Part shown: one piece after another, positions 9,708-18,522 of the stretch
Layout: every line of letters begins with the position of its first letter
How positions within the stretch are numbered: position 1 is the first letter of the stretch
Source of the DNA: Flavitalea plasmicola
Lineage (GTDB): Bacteria; Bacteroidota; Bacteroidia; Chitinophagales; Chitinophagaceae
Length of the DNA stretch: 64,000 nucleotides
NCBI RefSeq assembly: GCF_030546645.1
Contig: NZ_JAUOTO010000001.1
Span: 496,001 to 560,000, forward strand
Direction of reading: 5' to 3'
The notes under the pieces: model-generated
Seen by the model: only the letters and a program-made list of their open reading frames with translations
Databases searched by the model: none
Told to the model about the DNA's origin: nothing
Position numbers and translations under genes: made by a program

Positions 9708-10979
9708 GCTATACACTTTTCCTGCTTTGATCACCAGAACAACAGATCGGATGTTCTTTATATCCCCGAGCGGATCTTTATCCAGGACCATTAAGTTGGC
9801 CTTTTTTCCCGGCGCGATGGTGCCACAGGTTTTTTCGATGCCCAGCGCTTCTGCCCCATGTAAGGTGGCAGCAATAATAGCATCTCCCGTAGTAAGCCCC
9901 GCATCATGTACCAGCAGCTCCATTTCGTTTTGCACAAAACCTTGTTGATCATCATCGGTCCCTGCACAGATCTTTACACCCGCCAGGTAGGCCATCTTCG
10001 TACACCTTTTAGTGAGGTCATAGTTAAATCCCATCGTTGTATCCTGCCCGGCCCACTGCCGGTAAGTCGCCATGGTGGCATCCAGCAGGACATTGTTCTT
10101 CTTCATCAGCTGAAATAGGGACGACAGATCTGGCAGGCTATCCTTCAGGAACTGGTCATCGAGCCGGGGTCTTTTCCAACTGGGCGGGATAGTGGCTCTG
10201 GTCTCCCTTATTAAAAGAAGAGCGTGAGAAATGGAGCTTACGCCGGCTTTGACGAGGTCAGACGGCCGGGCCTGATTCAACCAGGCATGTCCCCATACGA
10301 GCATGCCCTGTTCTTTCGCCGTCCCCACGATCCTGGCCACGAGCGCTGCCGGAAGATCTGCGTACAGCTTGATGCCGGTGGCGCCGGTTCCTTTTGCTTC
10401 AGCTACCGCCAATGGGAGGTTCGTCGTGTCCGTCACCGCGCGCATGTAAGGCATATAGCCGCTGACGCCGCCCATGACGCTGGAGATGGAACGGGGGTCT
10501 TTGAAGAAGGAAGGGCCCGCGAAAAGCGCTGAAAAATAAATATCTGGCGAAGTGATATCCCCGACCAGGGCGTCCCTGGACAGGCCTGCCAGTGTACGCG
10601 CATCGCCCGCCATGTCCCTGACGGAAGTGATGCCAGAACGGAGCATGCGGTCCAGCACAGAGAGTGTGGATACCCTGTCGTTCGTTGTGGAAGGTTCCGT
10701 AGCCAGATGCACATGCGTATCAATCAGGCCAGGAAGGAGGAACTTCCCCTTCAGCCTGAGAACGGGTATCGAGTCGGGCAGCGATTGTGCATCATCCGGG
10801 AAGACACGGACAATGATGCCGTCATTGATAACAACGGTCTGTCTGTATGCGGGCTGGATATGCTGCGCATCGATGAGTGTTACGCCGGAGAGGGCAAATT
10901 GTTTCGCGGTTGTTTGTGCAAGTGCCGGTTGTCGGGCCCATCCCACGAGGAGAATGGCCGCCAGTAAATGTTTTCTCAT
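9696..10979 (-). CDS. Exported metal-dependent amidohydrolase (imidazolonepropionase-like)
   Basis: A 427-residue amidohydrolase-superfamily enzyme with a signal peptide (cleaved after about PALAQ, residue 22). Metal-binding features are His89 and His91 in GLIDTHVHL, a lysine in GIKLYAD that probably is the carbamylated bridge, histidines in VWGHAW and SISHA, and the aspartate in CAGTDDD. A small beta-sandwich is made by the N- and C-terminal ends (residues about 27-80 and 385-427), as is usual for this superfamily. Substrate is likely a peptide or cyclic amide; exported members include prolidase-like and Xaa-Pro/Arg carboxypeptidase enzymes. It lies 11 bases downstream of the polysaccharide deacetylase gene on the same strand, so they are probably co-transcribed. 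Confidence 0.9.
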   Translation of the reverse strand: MRKHLLAAILLVGWARQPALAQTTAKQFALSGVTLIDAQHIQPAYRQTVVINDGIIVRVFPDDAQSLPDSIPVLRLKGKFLLPGLIDTHVHLATEPSTTNDRVSTLSVLDRMLRSGITSVRDMAGDARTLAGLSRDALVGDITSPDIYFSALFAGPSFFKDPRSISSVMGGVSGYMPYMRAVTDTTNLPLAVAEAKGTGATGIKLYADLPAALVARIVGTAKEQGMLVWGHAWLNQARPSDLVKAGVSSISHALLLIRETRATIPPSWKRPRLDDQFLKDSLPDLSSLFQLMKKNNVLLDATMATYRQWAGQDTTMGFNYDLTKRCTKMAYLAGVKICAGTDDDQQGFVQNEMELLVHDAGLTTGDAIIAATLHGAEALGIEKTCGTIAPGKKANLMVLDKDPLGDIKNIRSVVLVIKAGKVYSSVL

Positions 10980-10990
10980 GTATCAGGGAG

Positions 10991-11797
10991 TTAATGCTGT
11001 TTTGTTAACGTTGCCTGCAACGCCCTCCACTGTGCCACATAATCCATGGCCTCCTGGAAGGTTGTGATCCAAAAAGAATCCCTGTTTTTCCGAAGATGAT
11101 CCAGCAGTTCCTGGTGCGCTTTGGACGAGGTGGTGATATAGTCCCCTCCGATCCCATGGAACATGATAACCCCCATGCCGGACCGCTGCCGCACGCTATC
11201 CACGAACCCGATCAATTTGTCAGCCGTGTCAGTGTTATCGTCCACCCCCATGGAGGGAACCCTGAAAAAATCCAGGTGGGAAAAGTCGGTGATGACCGCG
11301 CCGGTATCTCCGCCGATGCGGGCATATTTCGCCAGGTTATATTGCCGCAGCGTATCGACATAATCTACGCCCCCCACAGTCGTTTCGGTACAAGGGTAAG
11401 CATAGGTCCTGACACTCTTCCCGTCCAGGGCAAACAACAAATTATTCATCACGTCTATCTCGCAGGCCATTCGGCCCGGAGTGTAGTTATCTGAGAAGAC
11501 AGGGTTGTCCTTGGAGCTTAAACAAGGATGGAATAAACTATGATTGGCCAGCTCAAACCCTTTTTTGGCCAATGCGCGCCACCGGGGGATCGTGGCATAA
11601 TCGATATCGCTCGTCAGAAAAAAAGTGGCCTTGAACCCGGCATTCCGAAGCTGTGGGACAGCGACATCCAGCTGTGATTGCAACGCATCATCATAGGTCA
11701 GTACGATCACCGCCTTTTTATGGTTCGGCCATTCAATCGTTTGCGATTTTACGGCACAGCATGCAAATAGTCCTAACAGGTTCAAAATTTTCTTCAT
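10991..11797 (-). CDS. Polysaccharide deacetylase (NodB/CE4 fold), exported
   Basis: A 268-residue protein with a signal peptide (about 1-18). The NodB homology domain spans most of the mature part. Motif 1 is TYDDA (metal-binding and base aspartates), and motif 2 is the two-histidine metal site in ANHSLFHP. A later segment MFHGIGGD supplies the C-terminal histidine. Expected reaction is zinc-dependent removal of acetyl groups from N- or O-acetylated sugars, possibly in peptidoglycan or an external glycan. It is followed 11 bases later by the amidohydrolase and preceded by the L,D-transpeptidase gene at a gap of 72 bases, so the three may form one minus-strand unit. Confidence 0.9.
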   Translation of the reverse strand: MKKILNLLGLFACCAVKSQTIEWPNHKKAVIVLTYDDALQSQLDVAVPQLRNAGFKATFFLTSDIDYATIPRWRALAKKGFELANHSLFHPCLSSKDNPVFSDNYTPGRMACEIDVMNNLLFALDGKSVRTYAYPCTETTVGGVDYVDTLRQYNLAKYARIGGDTGAVITDFSHLDFFRVPSMGVDDNTDTADKLIGFVDSVRQRSGMGVIMFHGIGGDYITTSSKAHQELLDHLRKNRDSFWITTFQEAMDYVAQWRALQATLTKQH

Positions 11798-11869
11798 GGC
11801 GTCAGGGCGGCCAGTAGGACCGCCGGAGCCAAAGATAATGTATCCGGTACAATGTGCGTTACAGGGGGC

Positions 11870-13531
11870 TCAGTCCCTGAAAAGCTTTTTTGCCAGGCTT
11901 TCGTCGTGGCCGTAAATGTCCTTCCTGAACTCTGCGAAAGACTGATCCCCTTTCCAACAGGTGAAATAGCAGATGAGCACCGTCGCGGGATCCTGTAGCT
12001 TGACTGTTTCCTCTTTGTTGGTAGCCAGTATGCTGTCTATTTTCTTATCATTCCACTGAGGCATTGGCTGCAGGAGGTAGTCTGCCAGCTTTCTTGCATC
12101 TGCAACCCGGATGCAACCATGACTGTACGCTCTCTCTGCCGTGGAAAACAATTCCTTATGAGGAGAGTCGTGCAGGTATATATCAAAACTGTTGGGAAAA
12201 AGAAATTTCATTTGCCCCAGCTCGTTCGTTGGACCGGGGAGCTGACGGACCACGGGCAGCCCATCCCGTTGACCGGTGATCTCCATTTGATGCTGTTCGA
12301 GGTAGTGCTTATTTTTTTCGATTTCCGGCAACAATTCTTTTTCCACAATGGAAGCCGGAACATTCCAATAGGGGTTAAAAGTTATCCTGTCCAGCATACC
12401 CGAAAAAAGAACAGTGGAATGCCCTTCTTTCCCGACAACGATGTTCATGTCGAAAACTTTCTGCTGTCCTTCCTGCAGATGCAGCACAAATTCCGGTATA
12501 TTGATCAAAATGAGCCTTTCATTTCCTTCCCGCCTCACCGGCGGATGCGGTGGCATCCAGATCATCCGTTCCAGGTTCATTAAGATCTGCCTGATATAGG
12601 CGATGACAGGAACATGCAATGCACGAATGGTAGAAGGCCCAGGCCTTCCGTCCGGCCGTAGTCCATGGGTCGCCTGAAAGATCCTGAGCGCCTTTTCAAG
12701 CCGGTCGTCGAATATTTCCGTCGTGTCTCCCGGGTCCATGAGCTCGCCCGTAACCGCCAGGCGGTGTTTTAGTACAGAGATGAAATGACTTCGGGCCCCT
12801 TTTTTGAGACGTCGGGGGGCAGGGGGAAGGTCTTCCGGTTCGTGGGTTGATGCAAGGGCTGTGTATTTTTGCAGCTGGCTTTTCAGGGCATCATACCAGG
12901 GGTTCAACGTGCTGCCCATCTCCTGTTTTCCGGAGAGGATACTGGCGGCTATTTCCATGGGATCTCTTTTTCTGGCGGGTACAAACCGCAGCAGCGCTAC
13001 GTTCATCTCCTGCTCGTCCGGATAGCGATTAGACAGGTAAATGATAAATCTCCATGTCATCTGTAATTCTGTTCGCAATATGGAAGGGTCTGTAGCTAAA
13101 GGTCTCAGCGTATCGATCCCTTTCAACGAATCCAATTGACCATCCAGCCATTTGCGATGAGTACTGCTGTCCTTGTTGTAAGCATAAAGTGTGGAAAAAG
13201 CCAGTGCCTGCTCGGTCAGCCCATCGCTGGCAAACCAGGCGAATTGAAAGTTCCTGTTATTATAAAAATTCCGGAAGGCCCGGGTAAGGGTATCATTCAA
13301 TCTCTGCTGGTCAATGAATGTTTCCAGTTTGCCGCTGTCAAGGAAAAGATCGCTGTATGCATCCGCCGGCAGGATCGCCGTATTTCTGGGAATGACAATG
13401 CCTTTGCTGTTTGGCGCCGGCAATGGGCGGGCCCCTTCATCTTGCTTTTGCTCTTTTTCCCTGCAGCTGGAGACCAGGAGGATGACATACAACAGCTGTT
13501 TCGCAAGGAGTTGCCTACCTTTACACGACAT
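11870..13531 (-). CDS. L,D-transpeptidase lipoprotein (YcbB/LdtD-like, YkuD domain)
   Basis: A 553-residue lipoprotein with lipobox LVSSC (Cys23). Domain order: an N-terminal scaffolding domain typical of YcbB-type enzymes (about 60-260), a peptidoglycan-binding helix bundle (about 270-330, with ALRIFQATHGLRPDGRPGPS), and a YkuD catalytic domain (about 345-500). The catalytic motif SHGCIR is intact: His471 and Cys473. It would form 3-3 meso-diaminopimelate cross-links in peptidoglycan, or attach other groups there, from the periplasmic face. It lies upstream of the deacetylase and amidohydrolase genes on the same strand, which suggests a cell-envelope theme. An upstream minus-strand gap of 44 bases separates it from a small unknown gene. 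Confidence 0.93.
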   Translation of the reverse strand: MSCKGRQLLAKQLLYVILLVSSCREKEQKQDEGARPLPAPNSKGIVIPRNTAILPADAYSDLFLDSGKLETFIDQQRLNDTLTRAFRNFYNNRNFQFAWFASDGLTEQALAFSTLYAYNKDSSTHRKWLDGQLDSLKGIDTLRPLATDPSILRTELQMTWRFIIYLSNRYPDEQEMNVALLRFVPARKRDPMEIAASILSGKQEMGSTLNPWYDALKSQLQKYTALASTHEPEDLPPAPRRLKKGARSHFISVLKHRLAVTGELMDPGDTTEIFDDRLEKALRIFQATHGLRPDGRPGPSTIRALHVPVIAYIRQILMNLERMIWMPPHPPVRREGNERLILINIPEFVLHLQEGQQKVFDMNIVVGKEGHSTVLFSGMLDRITFNPYWNVPASIVEKELLPEIEKNKHYLEQHQMEITGQRDGLPVVRQLPGPTNELGQMKFLFPNSFDIYLHDSPHKELFSTAERAYSHGCIRVADARKLADYLLQPMPQWNDKKIDSILATNKEETVKLQDPATVLICYFTCWKGDQSFAEFRKDIYGHDESLAKKLFRD

Positions 13532-13575
13532 GGCAAGTTATTTATGCCGTGCGTAAAAAAACCATGCCAACCCGA

Positions 13576-13776
13576 TTAAGGGCAGGCAACCATAACAGGC
13601 TGGGGAACCAATCGGTATTCCGGGATCGGGATGCTTTCCGGCACGGCGCTGCCCGGGTATTGGAACAGGACAATGCACCGATGTGCCTCCGGATGATACG
13701 CCTGGACGATCGCAGAACCTGCGGGTTTGTGGGTAGTATCAAGTACAAGTACTTGTTGGCCGGGGGAGAACTTCAT
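13576..13776 (-). CDS. Small protein of unknown function (66 aa)
   Basis: A 66-residue soluble protein. It begins MKFSPGQQVLVLDTTHKPAG and contains a second strand-rich half (HRCIVLFQYPGSAVPESIPI). The spacing of hydrophobic residues and the conserved-looking PGQ..LVLDT start suggest a small SH3-like or KOW-like beta-barrel, but I do not recognise the family. The frame is open upstream to 13914, but that part overlaps the MFS gene, so I took the ATG at 13776. It has no signal peptide or membrane segment. It sits between the MFS gene (68 bases upstream) and the L,D-transpeptidase on the same strand. Confidence 0.6.
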   Translation of the reverse strand: MKFSPGQQVLVLDTTHKPAGSAIVQAYHPEAHRCIVLFQYPGSAVPESIPIPEYRLVPQPVMVACP

Positions 13777-13844
13777 GCCATTAAAGTAAATCTTTTGGTG
13801 CAACTGCACAAGGGAACTTATGAACAGGTTGTGTATATCGCCGA

Positions 13845-14993
13845 TCACTTTAATCTCCTGGTAATATAAAGCACCACCGCCATCATAATAAAAAACAAAC
13901 CCAGCGTAAAACAAAGCCCGATCCTAAGCCCAAATGCATCGGCCAGATAGCCTATCGAAGGCGGCCCCACAAAAAAACCACTGTACCCAATGGTGCTTGC
14001 AATAGCGATCCCCGCTGCCGGCTCGATACCTTTTATATTGCCTGCAGTGGAATAGGTGACGGGAACAACATTGGACAATCCCAGGCCCACCAGGAAAAGC
14101 CCCGACAGTACCGCCGGCGCAGATACAAAAAGCAAGGCCACGGACAAGCCGGCAATCGCCGCACAACAGCTGCAAAATAATATAAGCTGTTTCCCTGCCT
14201 TCCTGATAAGATGATCCCCGAACAGCCGGCCAATGGTCATCGCCGTACCAAAAGATCCGATAGCAAGCGCACTGAAAGCCTTTGTTTTGCCTACTACCGT
14301 ATGCATATAAATGGCCGACCAATCGACTACAGAGCCTTCCCCCGTCATTCCGCAAAAACCTATGATCGCGATCAGCCATATTAAAAAAGGGATCTTTTGC
14401 TTGCTGTCTTTCCCGCCTCTGTCCACGATGTTACCCGCCTGGTTCTTTAGAACGATGGGCGATACGATGGCCAGGACGATGATACTTGCCGCCGCCATAT
14501 AAAGCAGGTGAGGCCGCAGCGGATAGTGATAGTTGGCGAACAAGGCGCCCGATCCCGCACCCAGCGCCATACCGATGCTCCAGGCAGCATGAAAGGAGGA
14601 CATGATCGTTTTCTTATAGATCCTTTCGACGAACACAGCCTGTCCATTCATCGTTATATCCATGGCGCCTGAAAAAAAACCTGTCATAAAAAAGGCCGCA
14701 CGACCGACCCAAAGATTCTGAGAATAGGGGATAAAGGGTACAATACAACAAAATAAGAGCCCCGACCAGATCGTAAGCTTTCCGCTGTTGTATCTCGTAG
14801 TGAGCCAGCCCGTGAGAGGCATGGCCACCAGCGCCCCGATGGCCGTTGTAAAAAGCATCGTCCCCAGCACACTGTTGGATACGCCAAAATAATCCTTGAG
14901 CTCCGGCAACCTGCCGGTGCAGTTGGCATACAAAAAGCCGTTTACGAAAAAGAAAATAACGATGGACATTCTATATTGAAAGTTCCTGTTCAT
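13845..14993 (-). CDS. MFS transporter (YbjJ-like)
   Basis: A 382-residue major facilitator superfamily protein with about 12 hydrophobic helices and the usual charged central loop (residues about 195-210, rich in lysine and arginine). The first helix carries FFFVNGFLYANCTGRLPELK, typical of the YbjJ/sugar-efflux-like MFS group. The start at 14993 (MNRNFQYRM) is preferred to an upstream in-frame ATG at 15032, which would add a hydrophilic leader. The substrate is unknown; sugars, sugar alcohols and drugs are all known for this group. An AraC-type regulator is divergent across 125 bases and is the obvious candidate to control it. Confidence 0.88.
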   Translation of the reverse strand: MNRNFQYRMSIVIFFFVNGFLYANCTGRLPELKDYFGVSNSVLGTMLFTTAIGALVAMPLTGWLTTRYNSGKLTIWSGLLFCCIVPFIPYSQNLWVGRAAFFMTGFFSGAMDITMNGQAVFVERIYKKTIMSSFHAAWSIGMALGAGSGALFANYHYPLRPHLLYMAAASIIVLAIVSPIVLKNQAGNIVDRGGKDSKQKIPFLIWLIAIIGFCGMTGEGSVVDWSAIYMHTVVGKTKAFSALAIGSFGTAMTIGRLFGDHLIRKAGKQLILFCSCCAAIAGLSVALLFVSAPAVLSGLFLVGLGLSNVVPVTYSTAGNIKGIEPAAGIAIASTIGYSGFFVGPPSIGYLADAFGLRIGLCFTLGLFFIMMAVVLYITRRLK

Positions 14994-15118
14994 GTAAAAC
15001 TGATTGGATGACGATTGTCGGACAAAGATCACCCGGAGGCAGTTGCCCTTATTTCAGTCATTTTTCCAATAATTATACTAAATTGTCATTTGGAGGCCCA
15101 ATGAAGGCAATCAAATAG

Positions 15119-16009
15119 ATGAAAAAGGCAAAAATCGAGAAGATAAGACCGATGGAAGGCTCGTCCTTCTTTATGTCCCATAATAAGGCGCCCCTCTTAT
15201 GCCACCTGGACTTCTGGCATTTTCATCCCGAGTTTGAAATAGTATATGTGCCCCACGGAAAAGGCAGACGATTCGTCGGTCACAAGATCAGCCGGTATGA
15301 GGATGGCGATCTGATACTGTTAGGACCCAACATACCCCATAATGCTTTTAATTTCGGTTTCGAGTCGACAGGATATGAGGAATATGTCATTCAGTTCAAG
15401 AGCAGCCAGATCGAAGAAATGGCGGATAGCTTTCCGGAGTTTTCCAGGATAGCCAAACTGCTGGCCGCCGCCCGGACAGGTATATCTGTCAATGGAGAAG
15501 CCAGACATCGCATCGGGGAACTGATAAAAAAAATGTTTGAGCTGCCTTCTTCTTTCCAGCGTCTTATACAATTATTCATCGTATTGAGGGAAATGTCGTT
15601 GCTGTCCGGTGATTACGAAGACCTGGAGGCAAGTAAGTTCCTTTCCATTAATTCCGTGCATGCCAAACGCATCGGACGCGTATATGAGCTCATACAGCAG
15701 GAATACCAGAATAATATCTCCACCCGGCAGATAGCGGGAGAACTGGCGATGACAGAAAGTTCGTTTTGTCGGTTTTTCAAGAGTGCCACAGGCAAAAGCT
15801 TTAAACAGGCATTGACGGAAGTGAGGATCCAGAAAGCCAGCGCCTTGCTGACGCATTCCGAGTTTTCCGTTGCCAGCATCGCCTCTCTATGTGGGTTTAA
15901 TAATATCTCCTTGTTCAATAGATTTTTCAAAGAGACCACTCAAATGACGCCCAATGGGTATCGAAGATCGATCCGGGTGAAAATGGAGACGGTGAACAGT
16001 GCTAAATAA
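15119..16009 (+). CDS. AraC-family transcriptional regulator with cupin sensor domain
   Basis: A 296-residue regulator. Residues about 20-100 form a cupin-type sensing domain (LDFWHFHPEFEIVYVPHGKG, GDLILLGPNIPHN). Residues about 190-290 are the AraC DNA-binding domain with two helix-turn-helix units (ISTRQIAGELAMTESSFCRF and FSVASIASLCGFNNISLFNR), ending NGYRRS. This arrangement is typical of carbohydrate-responsive AraC regulators in Bacteroidota. It is transcribed away from the MFS transporter, so a shared intergenic control region is likely. It converges on the ABC permease gene with 11 bases between stops. Confidence 0.92.
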   Translation: MKKAKIEKIRPMEGSSFFMSHNKAPLLCHLDFWHFHPEFEIVYVPHGKGRRFVGHKISRYEDGDLILLGPNIPHNAFNFGFESTGYEEYVIQFKSSQIEEMADSFPEFSRIAKLLAAARTGISVNGEARHRIGELIKKMFELPSSFQRLIQLFIVLREMSLLSGDYEDLEASKFLSINSVHAKRIGRVYELIQQEYQNNISTRQIAGELAMTESSFCRFFKSATGKSFKQALTEVRIQKASALLTHSEFSVASIASLCGFNNISLFNRFFKETTQMTPNGYRRSIRVKMETVNSAK

Positions 16010-16020
16010 AACCCTGTGCG

Positions 16021-18411
16021 CTATTCCGTTCTCAGACTTTTCATCGGATTGGACCGTGCCGCCCTTATCGCCAGCACACCGACAGTGAGGAATGCGATCA
16101 TCACGGCGACGGCGCCCGCCAGGGCAAACATCCACCATTGTATCTTTATCCTGTAGGCAAAACCCTGAAGCCATTTGTTGATCAACCACCATGTCATCGG
16201 TGTAGCGATCGCAAAAGCAATGACCACCAGCCGGATGAACGCTCTTGAAAGTGTCATGACAACACCCGCTACCGACGCACCCAATACTTTCCGGATACTG
16301 ATCTCTTTTGCCCGCTTGACGATGACAAAGGCCGCCAGGCCGAAAAGACCAAGACAGGCAATGGATATTGCCAGAACACCGATGATGGCAATAATGGTCC
16401 CGGCATTTCTTTCCGAATCGTAGGTTCGTTTAAAATGTTCATCAAGGAATTGCGGCTCAAGGGTATTGTCTCCGGTGACGGCTTTCAATCTGGCAGTGAC
16501 CTCTTTCACCGTGGACATAATTCCGCTGGTGGAAACTTTGATATATAATTGGCTTTTCCACACGGGAACATAATTGATGGAGCTGATCAGCAGCGGTTCG
16601 ATGCCGCTGTGAAGCGAGCTGTAATTAAAGTCCTGTACAACGCCCACGACCCTGCCGGGAGGAAAGCTCGCCAGATTGATCTCCTTGCCTACCGGGTCTT
16701 TGTAACCGATCTTGTGGGCAAGGGTCTCATTGATCAGATATTCGTTGTTGGGGTTATCCCTTGTGAAGTCACGTCCGGCCAGGATCTTCATTCCGAAAAA
16801 ACCGGCATAGTTAGCTGCCCCATTCTCAAAATTGACAGATATATTCTTTCGCTGTCCGTCCGGGGCCAGATATTCTATTCCAAACAACGACCCTTTGCCG
16901 CCCAGCTCCATGAAACCACTGCTGATATCGCTGACCCCCTTTATTTTTAACAGTTCCGATCTGAGAATGCCCAATTTTGAGACCCCCTGCACGTCCAGGG
17001 GCGCTTTCATCACCTGCTCGTAAGCATATCCAAGGTTCTTATTCCCCAAAAATTGCAGCTGTCGCAAAAAGATAGTCAGGCCAATGATAAAAAACAGGGC
17101 GATAGTGAATTGACCGGTGACCAGCACATTTCGGAGCGAAGTACGGGATCCTCCGAACAGCACTTTGCTCTTAAGCGCCTGGTTGATCTTTGAGCCGGAG
17201 ACAAGCAAGGCGGGATACAGCCCGGCAAACAGGGTGGTGGTCAGCAGGATGGCCGTATAGATACCAGCGACAGGCCATCCGTAAAGATTACTCACTGGTA
17301 TCTGTCGGCCAACGACATCATTCATGGAGGGAAGGAAGATCGCCGTCAGCAGGATGGAAAGCGCTACCGCACCCGCGACACCAATGAACGTCTCTGCCAG
17401 CACCTGGAAAAAGATGTGCGATCTGCCTGCGCCCATGATCTTCTTTACTGCGATCTCCTTCCCTCTGTAAGCTGCAATGGCAATGCTAAGGTTGATAAAA
17501 TTACAGCAAGCGATCAGGAAAATGGCAAGCGCAATAATCATAAAGACCGTGATATATTTCCCGTCCACCCGATTGTAGTTGTAGTAATCATAGTTGATGT
17601 CCGAAGATGCCATATGGATCTTCTTCACGGGCTGCAACTGCAGATCAATGAACTTATTCTTGGAATGAAGCGTTGCAGTAAGCCTCGTCTGCAGCGTATT
17701 GATATCAGTACCTGGCCTCAGCCTCAAATAGGTGGGCCCTAAAAGGGCGCCCCAGCTCTGGCCCATGAATTTTTTTTCAAATTCGTCGGAAATGGGCAGC
17801 AGCCCTTCGACCTGCAAATGCGAGGAGGCCGGAAGCTCCTCTATAATATTACATACAGTGACATTCCTGACCGTCGAATCATCCGTGATCATCCGGAGCG
17901 TTTTATGCAGGGCGGACTGTGTGCCGAAGAGCCTGGTGGCCAGGTTTTGCGTAAGGACGATACTGTTCCTGTCGCGGACAAAGTCCTGCTTATCGCCTTC
18001 TGATATCGTGACCCCAAACATACCGGCAAAAGTGGTATCCGTACAACCAATATTATTTGTCTTTATCTTTTTCCCTTCATACGCAAGGGTTACTGACGGA
18101 TATATATAAGGGGTGGCAGGGAAAACACGGGTATAGCGCTCAATCTCGTTGTGGTTGTCTTTACAGAAACGGGCGATCGGCGCACCCGTGGCCGCAGAGA
18201 CTTGCGGAGCAGTGCCGTCATAATGAATGTACTCGTTTAGCCGGTATACTTGAGATACGTTGGGAATATGACTGTCGAAACTGCGTTCGTTTTGCACGAA
18301 CAAGCCAATGAGGATACAGGCGGAAATGGCCAGGCCAAGACCGGCGATGTTGATGACCGTGTAATTCCTATTATAGACCAGGTTGCGCCAGGCAGCTTTG
18401 AAGTATTTCAT
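16021..18411 (-). CDS. ABC-type FtsX/MacB-family permease
   Basis: A permease of 796 residues (798 if the upstream ATG at 18417 is used). Domain order: N-terminal transmembrane helix (about 20-40), a MacB-type periplasmic core domain (about 50-240), an FtsX block of three helices (about 285-420), a second helix and periplasmic core domain (about 430-640), and a second FtsX block (about 675-790). I prefer ATG 18411 because a GAAGGGGA ribosome-binding sequence lies at suitable spacing before it. No ABC ATPase gene lies next to it, as is common for this 'two-FtsX' family in Bacteroidota, so its energy partner must be encoded elsewhere. Export of peptides, lipoproteins or antimicrobial compounds is typical; the substrate is unknown. 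Confidence 0.9.
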   Translation of the reverse strand: MKYFKAAWRNLVYNRNYTVINIAGLGLAISACILIGLFVQNERSFDSHIPNVSQVYRLNEYIHYDGTAPQVSAATGAPIARFCKDNHNEIERYTRVFPATPYIYPSVTLAYEGKKIKTNNIGCTDTTFAGMFGVTISEGDKQDFVRDRNSIVLTQNLATRLFGTQSALHKTLRMITDDSTVRNVTVCNIIEELPASSHLQVEGLLPISDEFEKKFMGQSWGALLGPTYLRLRPGTDINTLQTRLTATLHSKNKFIDLQLQPVKKIHMASSDINYDYYNYNRVDGKYITVFMIIALAIFLIACCNFINLSIAIAAYRGKEIAVKKIMGAGRSHIFFQVLAETFIGVAGAVALSILLTAIFLPSMNDVVGRQIPVSNLYGWPVAGIYTAILLTTTLFAGLYPALLVSGSKINQALKSKVLFGGSRTSLRNVLVTGQFTIALFFIIGLTIFLRQLQFLGNKNLGYAYEQVMKAPLDVQGVSKLGILRSELLKIKGVSDISSGFMELGGKGSLFGIEYLAPDGQRKNISVNFENGAANYAGFFGMKILAGRDFTRDNPNNEYLINETLAHKIGYKDPVGKEINLASFPPGRVVGVVQDFNYSSLHSGIEPLLISSINYVPVWKSQLYIKVSTSGIMSTVKEVTARLKAVTGDNTLEPQFLDEHFKRTYDSERNAGTIIAIIGVLAISIACLGLFGLAAFVIVKRAKEISIRKVLGASVAGVVMTLSRAFIRLVVIAFAIATPMTWWLINKWLQGFAYRIKIQWWMFALAGAVAVMIAFLTVGVLAIRAARSNPMKSLRTE

Positions 18412-18522
18412 AGGCATTCCCCTTCAGAAATTGTTCCGGTTTTATAATTTGTTCTAAATCAATTAGAATCAGCTGTTTGAGGAGCGAGACCGTCCGTTTT
18501 TGATACAACGGACGTCCGGTTG

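Noticed and set aside
13576-13914. Longer 112-residue version of the small unknown gene
   Set aside because: Its first 46 residues overlap the MFS gene end and look like read-through of intergenic sequence; the shorter start gives a compact domain.
16021-18411. Missing ABC ATPase beside the FtsX permease as a broken transporter
   Set aside because: Orphan two-FtsX permeases are common in Bacteroidota and the coding sequence is intact from end to end.
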